Shown here: positions 1 to 11,333 of the stretch, piece by piece
Numbering within the stretch: the first letter of the stretch is position 1
Layout of the letters: every line of letters starts with the position of its first letter
Source of the DNA: Straminergon stramineum
Taxonomy: Eukaryota; Streptophyta; Bryopsida; Hypnales; Calliergonaceae
Length of the DNA: 64,000 nucleotides
NCBI GenBank assembly: GCA_963920665.1
Contig: OY987269.1
Span: 13,332,501 to 13,396,500 of the forward strand
Direction of reading: 5' to 3'
Program-made: the position numbers and the translations under genes
The notes under the pieces: generated by a model
The model's database searches: none
What the model saw: the letters and a program-made list of their open reading frames with translations, nothing else
What the model was told of the DNA's origin: nothing

Positions 1-1144
1 TAATAGATAAAATGCTCAATTACTTTTTCAAACACAATAGGTGTAAACTTAGACTGCAAACACCTCACCCAAAGTTGGAGTGACATTGCCATAAAATTAA
101 CAATTCAAACTACAACAATATACTTGAATACTTCCATTTTTATATATGAGTCAAACCACAATTTAATATAAATTGCAATCAAAACTTGCTCAACTAAGTC
201 TGATCATAATCTTATCTTAATAGCCAATTGAATTACTATCCCCTAAAAGGGATACACATAGACCTTATCAATGAATTAATCATCCCACAAATACTAAATA
301 AATACAACGCTTGCTTTGCCAACCCACCCACCAATCCAAACCAATTTTTTTATATGGATATGGTATATGAAATACATATTGAATATATACAGGGGATAAT
401 GAAATATATACATATTAATTCACTTATTAAGTGAGTAGGTAGTGAAGTGAATTCACTTAAAAAGGGACACACCACAAATTTCATTGTATGTCCATTTTGA
501 AGGGATAGTATTCCATGAACAATGAAATCAAAATATCACATATATCATAATATGATATTTCCCACATCAAACATCATATCTAGAATGTTTTGATATTGCA
601 TACATGTGTTGGTTCTACATTCCCATGTTGCATAGATAATAGACAGGTTGTCGTGTCAAACACCACAACACGACTTCTAATACAACATCCAAGACATCTA
701 GTAGACACCCCCCCCCCTCATTTGTCTAGTAGGTAGATTTCTAGAATATTCTAAGAATATCTGAAAATATTCAAGAATATTCTTGTAATATTTGAGAAAA
801 TTCTACCAACACATCTAATATATACTCATCACTTGTCTAATATGACACATGATGTCATACATCCATTGTTACATCTAATATTTTTTCTATCAGACAAGAC
901 AACCTTGATAATAGTACAACCTACAAGAAACTCTTCATACATAATATTTGAGAGAGCACAAAATCAAAATCGCCTCAAAATTTGAATATTACTCTATTAT
1001 TTGATTTTTGAGTAAATTGGTCAATTTAATAATATTTCAATGTACATAAATTTATTTATTTTTCAAATTGCATGATTCTATGAAATTAGTGTATCACATG
1101 CACATGGGCTAACATTGTCTTGATCCTTGTGTTGATTGCAAGAC
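1..1144. other. AT-rich intergenic DNA, no gene seen
   Basis: There is no coding signal; the only open frame of note (from 228) starts at TTG and has low-complexity composition. There is a C10 run near 708 and a cluster of GAATATTC palindromes at about 735-790, which I read as local AT-rich structure. Confidence 0.6.
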
Positions 1145-3124
1145 GTTAAACACCCCCCATCGAGAGTTTTGCGGGTCTAATTGGCTATGTGTGTAACAAG
1201 GAGGGTATGTTCACCTGCAACAGTGCCTAGCTCTCATTGACCTCCCCTTCATCTTTCATCCATCTAGGTTGTTGATGGTTGTCCAAAAATTTAGCATGTC
1301 TTCTTCCAAAAACTCTTCTTGTTGCGAAGCTTGAATCAAATCTTAGTCTAGGGTTTCTAAGGGTGTCTTTGACCCATAGCAAACGGTGATAGGTGCTTCT
1401 CTTCCTCTTGTTAATAACAACGTGCATACAAATATTGATTAATTTTGTTTTTGCATATGGATGTTATTCTGGTTTTGGATGTTTTCCATGGCTTATCACC
1501 AAAGAATTTTCAGATCAAGCTCTCCACGCACTCAATCATTAATGGAGTTGTTCATGCATCTGCACCATACGAGACAAGATCCATCATTGACAAGAACAAT
1601 TATCTTCTTTGATTGTCAAAACGATGTAGAGTCTCTCGTCAAGGATCAAAATTCCTAGCAAAAACTAAGCACTATGAGTCAATGCAATGCAACCCCAGTT
1701 TGCTCAAGGCAAGTCTATTTCGCATGATCTTCAAAGGTAACAACTAAAGACTACACCACTACTTCAAAGGTAACTCTACTACAAACAAGCGAGAGGCCAT
1801 TAATAAGTTTCAAGGACCTGAAAATGAAATTGATTTACATTACTGGTTAGTGTAAGGAATTCACAATCCTTGAAGAGGTGCATATTTTTGCATATAACTT
1901 AGAAAATTATTGGTCACAATTTAGAAGCATTGGATGTACTAGAGTTGTTGCGTCTCCACCAAGCTTGCTGGCAAATCCTATCCTTAATTTCAAATACAAT
2001 CCCTACCAAGTGAATTTTCTAGCATCAACTACCATTTGAGTCACAAGCATAGAAAGTGCTATGAATAAGTTAGTGTGAATAATTAGTCAAGTGCCTTGTA
2101 ACTTAGAGGAGTGCACCAACTGATGGCATTTGAGATGGAATGAAACTTCTAAAACTAACAACTCAATCTTGAGTCCAAAATTAAAGTATTAAAGTATACT
2201 AAATAAGTATCAAGAGAGAAACTAAGGCAATCAAGTAATGTCCTCTCATGTCAATAAGCAACATGCACTATTCAAGAATGCGAATGCCAAGTGATGCTGG
2301 TTCACCCTAATTTCCGATTACACCAGAAATGGAGTACCTTAATTTGCTCCATTACAGAAAGAATAAGGTAATGAAGTATTCATCACATCAACCACTAAAA
2401 TCAATCACCTTTCACAATGTCCCACTTCCTCCAATGGCTAAAAATTGAATGGACTATGTTGGTTTGCAATAGAATTCCATTTCTTTCTTCTATTTCTCTC
2501 TTCTAGTTTTAGAACATGCACTTTCAACTACAATATGATACATGTCATTCAAGCTGTTTTGTTGATGATCTAATTAATATGTCTAGACAGTTGGAATAGA
2601 GTGTGGATATGAATTTGGTGATCATTCTAAGGTCATCATAGGATACCATTTTTTGATAACAATGTTGCTTACTGATTATATTAGAAGCTCGTAGATGTAA
2701 GGAAAATTTTAGAACAACCTACAAAAGGGTAGTGTCTGCATTTCTTCTTCTTACTTACACGATTCAAGCCATGGAAAACATCAGAACTTAGCAGAACTAG
2801 AACAACATCCATATGCAAAAACAAAATTAATCAATATTTGTACATACCCTATCATTAACAAGAGCAAGAGAAGCACCTATCACCCTTTTGTTGTAGGTGA
2901 AAGACACCTTTGGAAACCCCATACTAAGATCCAATTCAAGCTTCGCAACAAGAGGAGTTTCTGGAAGAAGATGCTTTAACTTTTTCAACGGCAATTAGCA
3001 ACCTGGATGGACAAACGACAGAGGGGAGGTCAATGAGAGCTCAGCACCATCACAGGCAAACAAACCCTCCCTACCACGAAGATGGCGAGCTATACCCACA
3101 AATAGCTCGATGGGGGTGTTTAAC
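1145..3124. mobile_element. Element with ~350-bp inverted terminal arms
   Basis: The left arm (1145-1494, starting GTTAAACACCCCCC) is repeated in inverse orientation at 2765-3124 (ending GGGGGTGTTTAAC). Matching blocks stay in the same order along the whole arm, including GCTTCGCAACAAGA and CAAAAACAAAATTAATCAAT on the right. The roughly 1.27 kb between the arms has no convincing coding frame. I could not find a clear target duplication (left flank GCAAGAC, right flank ATCTCGT). It is probably a non-autonomous foldback DNA transposon of unknown superfamily; a head-to-head duplication of an older repeat is the alternative. Confidence 0.75.
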
Positions 3125-4396
3125 ATCTCGTGTGTAGACCAACTTGTGAGGTGAATTGAAGCTTATATTAAGCAAACAAACAAGGCTATTATGCTCAATT
3201 AGACTAATGCCACTTGCAGTAACTTGCTCAATGAAAAAATACATAAACTCAAAAGTGAAGCACATTGATCATAGAAGAATACATCACCTCCAATAAAATT
3301 GTGCATGAAGAATTCATTCCTTGACATGCAAGTTAATCTCATGTTAGAAGATAGTGTCAATATTGAGGAGTGCCAAATTTTCAAAGGGGTTGCACATCTC
3401 AAAACATTCTCCAGTAAATTTTTCTCAAAAGGCAAGAAGAAAGTGCATCTAACTTAACCTAGAAGTTGTTTAATTTTTTAGGGATCATTTGGAACTATGT
3501 CTTGAACTTTGGGGACCTCTAAAAGCAATTATAATCTTGAAATAGTCATTATGAGTACATGATTCTTTATAATAATATTTATGTGTTTTTAAGTCAGAGG
3601 ACACCTAGAAAGTAGGGGCAGCTTTAGAACACTTCACCTCGTGGACTCTTTCAATGATGGAGCATAAATACAAATTCTTGAATATAAAAGCTAAAGTGTT
3701 TCCTCTACAATACTACTACTCTATATAGAACAAGCAATTGCACTACAAGAACCTATAGCCCTTGTAGCACTAGCTCAATATACACAAACATCTTCACAAG
3801 TAGTTTTTGTTAGTGCAAAGCCTCTTCCCCTTTGGTCTAGAGCCTGTAAAGGCAAAGCCTCCATTCAATAGTTGTCGATGATTTTTGACATTAACCCTTT
3901 AATGCTTGCCTCTTTTTTTGGATTTTTATACATTATTCCTTATATTTTTGTACAAATATTTAATTCATCTCAATTACATCAAATTGTTCATAAAGGCTAG
4001 GTATCTTTTAAATATTCAAGCATCACTTGGAATGTATGAAAAGTTTTTTAGGCAAAACATTGCCTTAAAGCACTTTGTTCATAATTCTAAATATAAAGTT
4101 TATAACAATTATGGGTTCAAAGGATCTGACGAAGATGAATAGGAGGTACAAAACCCAACTTCTTCAAAGTTCAAGAATACTATGTAAGCTTTTTTGTTTC
4201 TATCAAAAATCAAGCAAATTATTAGAAAGTCTCTATAGCACTTGCGCACTTGTCAAATGTGGTCCTAATCAAACGTCCTTACAAATAACTCTAGTCAATG
4301 CAAAACCTACTTCCCTTGAATAGTCTAAAGCCAATATAATAAAATAGTATCATAGAAAGAAAGATCGATCATCTCATGGAATCCATTAGATGAACT
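3125..4396. other. Intergenic, contains a diverged ~110-bp duplication
   Basis: No gene is supported. The stretch at about 3745-3860 (CTATAGCCCTTGTAGCAC, then AGTGCAAAGCCTCTTCCC) recurs in diverged form at about 4219-4335 (CTATAGCACTTGCGCAC, then AATGCAAAACCTACTTCCC). This suggests an old tandem or segmental duplication. Confidence 0.4.
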
Positions 4397-4695
4397 TTGA
4401 GGGCTCCAAGAGCCCGTGCATTATCTTGAGTTCCCAAGTTGTAGGAACATGCCACAACAGCAATCTGACGTGGTACAATTACTGCCACGTCAGAAAATAA
4501 TATATTTTAAAATTTTTTTAGATTTCAAAAAAACTTTAGTGTTAAGTTTATCATTACACTTTAGACATTTGGGGGAAATTAAAAAAAATTCCAAAAATTC
4601 GGAAATTCAGCCCATCATGGGTTGGTTCCCAATTTTTGGCAGCACAGGGAACAATGCAGGGAACAACCTTGAAACGGGCTCTTGGAGCCCTCAAA
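4397..4695. mobile_element. 299-bp MITE with ~22-bp TIRs (TTTGAGGGCTCC)
   Basis: The left end TTTGAGGGCTCCAAGAGCCC is mirrored by the right end GGGCTCTTGGAGCCCTCAAA. Each terminus is itself partly palindromic (GGGCTCcaaGAGCCC). The interior is non-coding. The flanks (GAAC left, TGTTC right) suggest that the inverted symmetry goes slightly further, so the target duplication is not resolved and the superfamily is unassigned. Confidence 0.75.
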
Positions 4696-6566
4696 TGTTC
4701 CCTAATAATACAACAAATTTATTGTTTAACATTGCAATGTTGTAAAGAATAAAAAAAATATTCAATGAATGACTTTCAAGGTTCTCGTAGAAACAAAGAA
4801 TGTAGCTATTCATCCATTACTTTGATCATTTTTGGGTTGCCACTACTATATGGACTCACCAACAAAGTAAGTATACCCATTGTGATCCCTTTGGTAATTA
4901 TACATATTAGATTTATTTTATTGGTATCACATTTTTTTTTCTTGCAATAGAACAACAAATTAGAGAAGTTTTCACATATATTTTAATCAATTCATTTTTT
5001 AGTGAAAAAACACACATTACAGGACTGGTGTTTGAAATAAAAACATTTAGATTCGCATTGTTGTCCCAAGGGGGACTATTTTTGTCCATTTGGAATCCTA
5101 ATATATATGGATCTTTGGACTCCCTACATGACTGCTATGGTGCCCCAAAAGAATCCCTATAAATTGTAGAATAATGAAGGAACCTTTGCCCATATGTCTA
5201 AACTACATGGAGGTGTTCCTTGAAGATATAAAATAGTGACTATTCAATCCAATTCCACTCTAAAGTTGACTAATGCAAATAACTCATCATTATTATATAC
5301 TATACTCTTTCACTTATCAATAGTTTAATTCTTCAATAAAGTAAGTTAACCACTTGAAGAAAAAAAAATACTATGGCAAAATAACACGGGACACAACAAG
5401 ATATGAAAATTACAAGAAAAATAAAGAAATTGCAATATCAAAAAGATTATTAGACTTCAAAAACATACAAGAGCATAACTCACACCCATTTTAGAAGCCA
5501 CTCAAAGATCCCAAAATATTGAAGAAGATGTATACATTTTAATAGACAAACTCAACTTGTTATACCTTATAAACACACTATTAAGACACCCAACATTAGA
5601 AAACAATGACCCAAACAAACTTACACTGGAAAAAATCACTAATCTTTTAAAATTAAAAAACAATACAGTCCAACTACATAAAATGAAGTAAATTCCACAT
5701 TAATGTAGAAGTCAATAACTAAAAGAGGAAAACTAAACACAAATAAAAGGCGTAGAAAATCCTCCAAAGATAATAACAACAAACTATCATAATGCACACA
5801 CACAATGCCCCTATTGCTATGCAAGGCAAAAACTATACACTTAGGCAAATCTTGGAAAGACTCTATACAAAATCTACAAAAATACCTACATGAAGAAGAA
5901 CTCATTCAACAAAAAACTATAATACCTATAAAATACAAATACATAGGTAAGTAAGTAAACAATAATGAACCAAACTTTGAATTGTCAAATCATTTCAATC
6001 TAAAATAATCACAACATCATTGTCAAACAAATTACACAACTACTAAAATTCAAATTTAGTCAACATATGGGTAATTTTTGAAAGCACCTATTTTGACCAA
6101 ATCAGCAAACAAATATCAATTTTTCTATATGCAAACATTAAATATTGACAAAACCCCACAATTTTTATTAGCATGCGCTAAAACAAATATCAAAGAATTC
6201 AAAATAAAAAGATACAACAAGGCAATTTGAAAAATACACAAAATTATCATGAGCAATAAAAACTCCACATGCTTCAATCTTGTCAATGTGGGGAAAATCT
6301 CACATCAATATTTTTTTATGCACAAGTTTTTGCCAAATTTTTGCACAACCAAAAAATGTTGGCTATATTTTGTGAGAAAAAATTCATTTTTTTGGTCAAA
6401 ATATTTAGATTAATATTGTGTTTTTGGACCTATAGCCAAATTTACCTAGATATCACTTAGTTTTGATATAGATATCACCAAGTATCATCCAAATATCACA
6501 TGAGTATTGAAAAAAGAACATAATACTTTTCCAAAATGATTAAAAAAAACATTGCTTCAGATATAA
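4696..6566. other. Intergenic, no feature recognised
   Basis: AT-rich sequence. The open frames at 5639-5905 (-) and 6269-6460 (+) have compositions typical of random AT-rich DNA (F, L, I, K, N) and no recognisable domain. Confidence 0.5.
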
Positions 6567-6724
6567 GGTAAAGTACCCCATTCTAAACCAAATGGGAGCC
6601 AATCCATTGTGGACTAAATTTTCTTAGTGGTATACGTTTTAAAACTTCAATGTATACCACTGACATAATTAGCCCGTAATGGGTTGGCTCCCATTTGGTC
6701 TAGGATGAGATAGTTTACATTACC
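6567..6724. mobile_element. ~158-bp hairpin MITE
   Basis: The left end GGTAAAGTACCCCATTC and block CCAAATGGGAGCCAA are mirrored on the right by TTGGCTCCCATTTGG and a terminal TTTACATTACC. The centre has a second small inverted pair (AGTGGTATAC / GTATACCACT). The TIR resembles the GGTAAA-type ends of the elements at 12136 and 34363, so it may be a short relative. It has no coding potential. Confidence 0.7.
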
Positions 6725-6863
6725 ACATTAAAGAAAATACACACTCAAATGCTATTTGATTCATGTACCTTTATCCTAATCATTCAGTGATAATTTCCTA
6801 AAATTGATTCCAACTAATGAAATTCAACATTCATGAAGGAGACCAAATTTCAGAATTAACTAA

Positions 6864-7290
6864 GAGCATCGCCGCCACCCTTGCTCAGCCAAGTTGTCGG
6901 CCCAGTGAGTGACCAATTCCTTTTTTCTTCCCCCACCGTAGCATGTTCAACATAAATCAAGCAACTGGGCCAACTCAAAATCAATCCGGACTCACTAGGA
7001 CGCAGAGCTCGCTCACTTCTTGGTTGGACATCCACATTCTCATGATCTTGACTTGTTTCTTGTGGTTGGCCTTGTGAAGCACAATTGAATGAGCACGACG
7101 TAGTGATCTTGAGGGAACTTGAGCCTCGAATACAAGGAATACTCACCAGATACTATAATTACGGTTTTATTAATTTACGCTGTTGCAAGCAGGGAGACTG
7201 GTGGTGGGGATGGTCAGGACCGACCAGAGACGAGCTCTTCTTGAGCCCACCGAAAAGGATTGGCATGGCTCTACCACAGTGGCGATGCTC
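6864..7290. mobile_element. Tourist-like (PIF/Harbinger) MITE, 427 bp
   Basis: The termini are GAGCATCGCC and GGCGATGCTC, with a perfect TAA duplication at 6861-6863 and 7291-7293. A TWA 3-bp duplication and a GAGCATC-type terminus are characteristic of plant Tourist/Harbinger MITEs. The interior is GC-richer than its surroundings, and the open frames in it on both strands are by-products of the palindromic sequence. It sits about 250 bp downstream of the stop codon of the orphan gene. Confidence 0.85.
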
Positions 7291-7545
7291 TAAGTTAACA
7301 GGAGATGGTAATCACAATTAACTTCTCACGGTATCTGTTAAGCACCTCAACTGACACCTCCGAAGATGCAGGTAATTGATACAATGTCTGACCTAAAGCT
7401 GAACTCATTCAACTATAAAATCCAAACTGAAAATGGGGGATGCAATTTGATAAGCACATGGAGATGTACAGTAGAAGCCTCCGATCCAGCTTGAGCTCTT
7501 GGAGATGGGAAGCTAGGCCTCTAAAAATTTGTTTCGAGTACCGTA

Positions 7546-8835
7546 TCAAGTGAAAAACAATCTCTGCGATAATTTGAACTCACAGATAACAAAGTTGCGG
7601 GTCTTCACCCCATGAACAATCTCCGAAAAGCTGGAACACATGGCAGTATTTCTTTCATCTAATTCCTTGATTGGCGAGAATTTGAACTCATTGCAGAGTT
7701 TACAGACCTCCAAGAAGTAGGCCATGTCTTCAATGGTCCAGTCCTTCACTTTGATATCGACATTGGGCTTATTAAAATGCACGGAAGAACGCCATTGCTC
7801 AGACAGCCGCGGTTGCACTAGTGCGGAATATTGAACGCCAGCCATTGTAAATGGAATTGTCTGCGTGACTTCGTGGTTCCCGTCTTTTCTTGGCACTTCA
7901 TTATTTGTGTAGAGAATGGGGTCAAGGGTATTCACCTTGCGCTTGTCGAATTTGATGTGTGTGGCAAGCACGACACGCTTCACCACTTTAGAAGACGCCT
8001 CTTCTGTGACAAAGTTACTACACACAAACTGCGTCGAGATTGATCCCATGAACGTGAAGAGAAACACGCGCGTCTTCCTGTTGGAAAATTGCAAGATGAC
8101 CACCTTCACCAACCTCGATACCCAGTACTGCACAAACCTCCAGAGCTTGTTCGCTTCGTACGAGAAGACATCCATCAAAATCACGAATAGGCTGAACACA
8201 ATGGACCAGAAATCGTAATGGCGAGCTTGGAGAATCAGAGGCCAGATGGATGCAAACCTCACGAAGTTCTGGTTCAGAAGCTCCCGAGAACTGTAATCAA
8301 AGAAGCAAACCGTCTGCAGTGTTCCTACGGCGGAGTAGCCTTTGCCCGAGAGCACATGACTCATGGCATCCTCGAAGCTCAACCTTCGGATGAGATGCAC
8401 CGACGGCCACAACAAGTCGTCGTCTCTTCCAAACTGGACCCTTCGCCTGTAGGCCTGCAACATCACCATGTGCCTCGCCCGGTGCTTGCTTGTCAAGCAA
8501 ATATACGGGGTCTGAAGATCGGTGAACGAGACCTTGACGTTGCAGTCGCCAACTTCCTCGATGGTCATGCCCGGGGGAGGCGAACTCAAGGACTGTAACC
8601 CTAGGTCAGATATGGCGTCTTTGTCCACATCTAGCTCATCGTGCATCATGATGAGCTTGCGCGTTTTGTACCACGAATCAAAGCCATGCCACGATGACGA
8701 CACGGTCACGTACGGCAGCCGGAAAAACTTGGCGGTTCGAATGAATTGCCAGATTGAATAGGCCATCTGAAACCACAGAAGAAAACTCTGCACGGACTGG
8801 AACTTCGCAACCGCATCGGGTTTGAGGAAGCTCAT
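7546..8835 (-). CDS. Uncharacterised 429-aa plant protein, intronless
   Basis: One uninterrupted frame of 429 codons runs from an ATG at 8835 to a stop at 7546. I chose this ATG because the frame only extends upstream by four codons to a TTG. I recognise no family. Visible features: a hydrophobic, aromatic N-terminal part (about residues 16-35); an acidic stretch (about 64-75); a basic block KHRARH near residue 117; a strongly hydrophobic segment at about 209-225 (FWSIVFSLFVILMDVFSY) and another at about 257-274, both possible membrane helices, separated by a basic linker; and a soluble-looking C-terminal half with many charged residues. GC content is much higher than in the flanks, and no in-frame stop or frameshift is seen. 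That argues for a real, constrained gene or a recently copied one. The lack of introns could mean retroposition. Its 5' flank carries a duplicated block (8859-9156). Confidence 0.7.
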   Translation of the reverse strand: MSFLKPDAVAKFQSVQSFLLWFQMAYSIWQFIRTAKFFRLPYVTVSSSWHGFDSWYKTRKLIMMHDELDVDKDAISDLGLQSLSSPPPGMTIEEVGDCNVKVSFTDLQTPYICLTSKHRARHMVMLQAYRRRVQFGRDDDLLWPSVHLIRRLSFEDAMSHVLSGKGYSAVGTLQTVCFFDYSSRELLNQNFVRFASIWPLILQARHYDFWSIVFSLFVILMDVFSYEANKLWRFVQYWVSRLVKVVILQFSNRKTRVFLFTFMGSISTQFVCSNFVTEEASSKVVKRVVLATHIKFDKRKVNTLDPILYTNNEVPRKDGNHEVTQTIPFTMAGVQYSALVQPRLSEQWRSSVHFNKPNVDIKVKDWTIEDMAYFLEVCKLCNEFKFSPIKELDERNTAMCSSFSEIVHGVKTRNFVICEFKLSQRLFFT

Positions 8836-9910
8836 GACGACAAGCAAGCAGATGTAGGATGATTCTTCGCTTCAGGCTCAAGTACCTGGATTTAAGTTCG
8901 ATCTCTTCTTTACCCTAGCCTGCACACAATCATGCCAAACAAAACCAGAGATCTAAAGTCTGTTTTCCATGGCCAAATTAAATTAACTGATCCACAATGC
9001 AACGATCGAAGCCAATGAATTATGATTCTTCGCTTCAGGCTATGCTAGGCTGGGTTCTATCAGTTCGATCGATCGATCTCTTCCTCACACCTCCGCACAG
9101 GGCAAAACTAGAGATCGAGAGTCAGTTTTAAATCCATGACCAGATTCTAACTGATCGACGCTCTAGCTGTGAACTTAATTCTATCGTTCGCCTACTTAGC
9201 TGGGTACGTACAACAAATCTGTTGGAATTGAACAAGAACTGCGGACCTTACAAATAGGTTGAGACGGTAGGGTTAGGCTGTGGTTACCTTTCTAAAATGG
9301 CGACCACCAATGCTATATATTCAAGTCATTCCCCTCTTGCCATAATACAGTTGATGCAGTTCTACACTTTTAATTGAACACTGGTTACAATCCCAATACG
9401 TTCTGACGTGTTTCTGACGAATTCCAGTGCAGGTAGCTAGCAACTAATCTGTAGGATTCAACTGGAAGATTTCCTCGACAGACATTAATTTCTCCCATGC
9501 ATGACTAAGAGAATCATTTGGGGAGGAATTTGCTCCAACACTTAGAAGAATGCGGGGAAGAATGACAGTTGAAGTTGCAACTCACATCAGTAATTCGGGA
9601 AGCTCATGCAAATATGAACCAGCAAGCTCTTCAATTGTGGAAGTCGTCGGAAGGATAATCAGTACAGACAAGTCGGTACAGACATCGTCTCTCCGCGCCT
9701 TGCGTGCCCAGAGCCCCAGAGCGCTTCCATATACAGTATGAGGATATCTTGAGGATCACTGTCCGTACGAACTAGCTAGATAGCCTTTATTATTATCTCT
9801 AATAATGAAGCTGACAGTACCCATAATGAAGGTCGCTCACTTAGGTGCCCTCACAATGAAGCTGACTTTTCATTAACTTAAGTTAAGTTATGTCGTTTTG
9901 GAACAATAAC
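8836..9910. other. 5' flank of the orphan gene, with imperfect tandem duplication
   Basis: A block of about 135 bp at 8859-8993 is repeated at 9023-9156: GATTCTTCGCTTCAGGCT, then AGTTCGATC, then a CAAAAC(C/T)AGAGATC motif, then AACTGATC, all in the same order in both. The second copy contains an expanded GATCGATCGATC. On the - strand a TATATAG-like box lies at about 9313-9320, a possible core promoter about 480 bp upstream of the ATG. Nothing supported lies between 9320 and 9910. Confidence 0.6.
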
Positions 9911-9913
9911 TTA

Positions 9914-10873
9914 GAGCATCCTTAGTGCTACCCGGTATATTGGCTCGGTAAGAGCATCTGCAATGCATACTCGGCATACAAGCCCTGTAACTGCAAATGG
10001 CGAGCCATTCCATGAGGCCTGCATAGTGCCGGATTATTCTTTGGGAAAATTGACCAAATGCAAAGCCGGTAATCCAAACGTCGAATGGATTTTTCCATAT
10101 TATAGAAAGAAAGAAAGAAAAGAATCTACAATGACAAGAGGCTTTTCATGGAGACAAGGGAAGGTAGAATTGATTAGCACACATACCAATGCTTGAAAAG
10201 CGTTGACAATGATGACTATTCCTACAAGGGACAACTCGCGGGCCCTTCACATTTTGCAAATTTGCCGATCCCAAGTGGTTCCATACCAAGGCCGTGGAAG
10301 TGGAGGGCCCCTCAATGGTTGCATTGGAATTAGGATTTAATTAGAAATGCCAAAATACCCTCTACAATGCCGATACTGGGCATGTTCTCAGTTGCATTGC
10401 AAATGCTCTAACTACATAACTAACTTTTGAACTAAAAATAATTAGAACTTGAAAATTGTCTCATTGGAAGTGCATCCAAAAAAAATTGGAGATGGTTTTA
10501 AAAAAAATTCAAATTCAGACTTTGGACAAGTATCTCAAAAACAAGGTAAAAAATAGAAATTACTAAGGTCTTAGCAAATCATAGTTACCAAAGCAATATT
10601 TGGCCATTGACCCTTCTCATTTGGCCACATTTAGAGGGTCAATAGCCACATATTGCTTTGGTAACTATGATTTGCTAAGACCTCTATAATTTCTATTTTT
10701 TACCTTGTTTTTGAGATACTTGTCCAATGTCTAAATTTGAATTTTTTTGAACCATCTCCAAATTTTTTTAGATGCACTATCAACGAGATAATTTTCAAGT
10801 TCTAATTATTTACAGTTCAACAATTAATTATATAGTTATCGAGCCAATATACCGGGTAGCACTAAGGATGCTT
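9914..10873. mobile_element. Tourist-like foldback MITE (host of a nested copy)
   Basis: The ends are GAGCATCCTTAGTGCTACCC and GGGTAGCACTAAGGATGCTT, with TTA duplications at 9911-9913 and 10874-10876. Without the nested 457-bp element it would be about 500 bp and almost entirely palindromic: the block around 10560-10600 (CTTAGCAAATCATAGTTACC) is mirrored around 10650-10680. One base of the right terminus has changed (GCTT instead of GCTC). It belongs to the PIF/Harbinger class by its TWA duplication and GAGCATC terminus. Confidence 0.88.
9952..10408 (+). mobile_element. Tourist-like MITE copy 1 (457 bp), nested
   Basis: The termini are GAGCATCTGCAATGC and GCATTGCAAATGCTC, flanked by TAA at 9949-9951 and 10409-10411. 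It interrupts the left arm of the surrounding element: the sequence TTGGCTCG-TAACTA on the undisturbed right arm (10838-10855, reverse) shows the uninterrupted state. It is closely related, in inverse orientation, to the copy at 10877-11333 and has the same length. Confidence 0.88.
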
Positions 10874-10876
10874 TTA

Positions 10877-11333
10877 GAGCATCTGCAATGCAACTAGGAA
10901 CGAGAACAGGTCCAATATCCGCACTATAGAGGGTGCTTTGTTATTTCTAATTAAAACCCGGCTCCAATGCAACCATTAAGGGGCCCTCCACTTCCACAAC
11001 CTCGGTATGCAACCACTTAGGATTGAAAAATTTGCAAAATGTGAAGGGGCCGCAAGTTGTCCCTTGTAGAAATAGTCATTATTGTCAACAATTTTTAAGC
11101 ATTGGTATGTGTGCTAATCAATTCTAACTTCCTTTGTTTCCATAAAAGTCTCCTTTCACTGTAGATTCTTTTTTTTTTTTAATAATATGGAAAAGTGCAA
11201 TTGACATTTGGATTGTCAGCTTTGCATTGCGTCAATTTTTCCCAAGAAAAATCTGGCACTGTGCAAGCCTCGTGGAATGACTCACCATTTGCCGGTACAG
11301 GGCTTGTATGCCAAGTATGCATTGTAGATGCTC
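10877..11333 (-). mobile_element. Tourist-like MITE copy 2 (457 bp)
   Basis: The termini are GAGCATCTGCAATGC and GCATTGTAGATGCTC, with TTA at 10874-10876 and 11334-11336. It abuts the host MITE and shares its right TTA duplication, so it inserted into, or next to, that duplicated site. It aligns in reverse complement along its length with copy 1 (for example GACAACTCGCGGGCCC in copy 1 against GGGGCCGCAAGTTGTC here). Confidence 0.88.

Noticed and set aside
735..790. Cluster of GAATATTC palindromes as heat-shock elements
   Set aside because: No gene lies nearby and the spacing is irregular; AT-rich composition makes such palindromes likely by chance.
3731..3775. GCACTACAAG / CTTGTAG pair as another CACTA element
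   Set aside because: The arms are only about 7 bp, there is no matching 3-bp duplication and the unit is too short to separate from chance.
6856..7321. Open frames on both strands at 6.86-7.32 kb as genes
   Set aside because: They fall inside a Tourist-like MITE with intact TAA duplications.
7831..8598. Open frames on the + strand within the orphan gene
   Set aside because: They lie antisense to a much longer frame (429 codons) and have no recognisable domain; GC-rich coding DNA often leaves open antisense frames.
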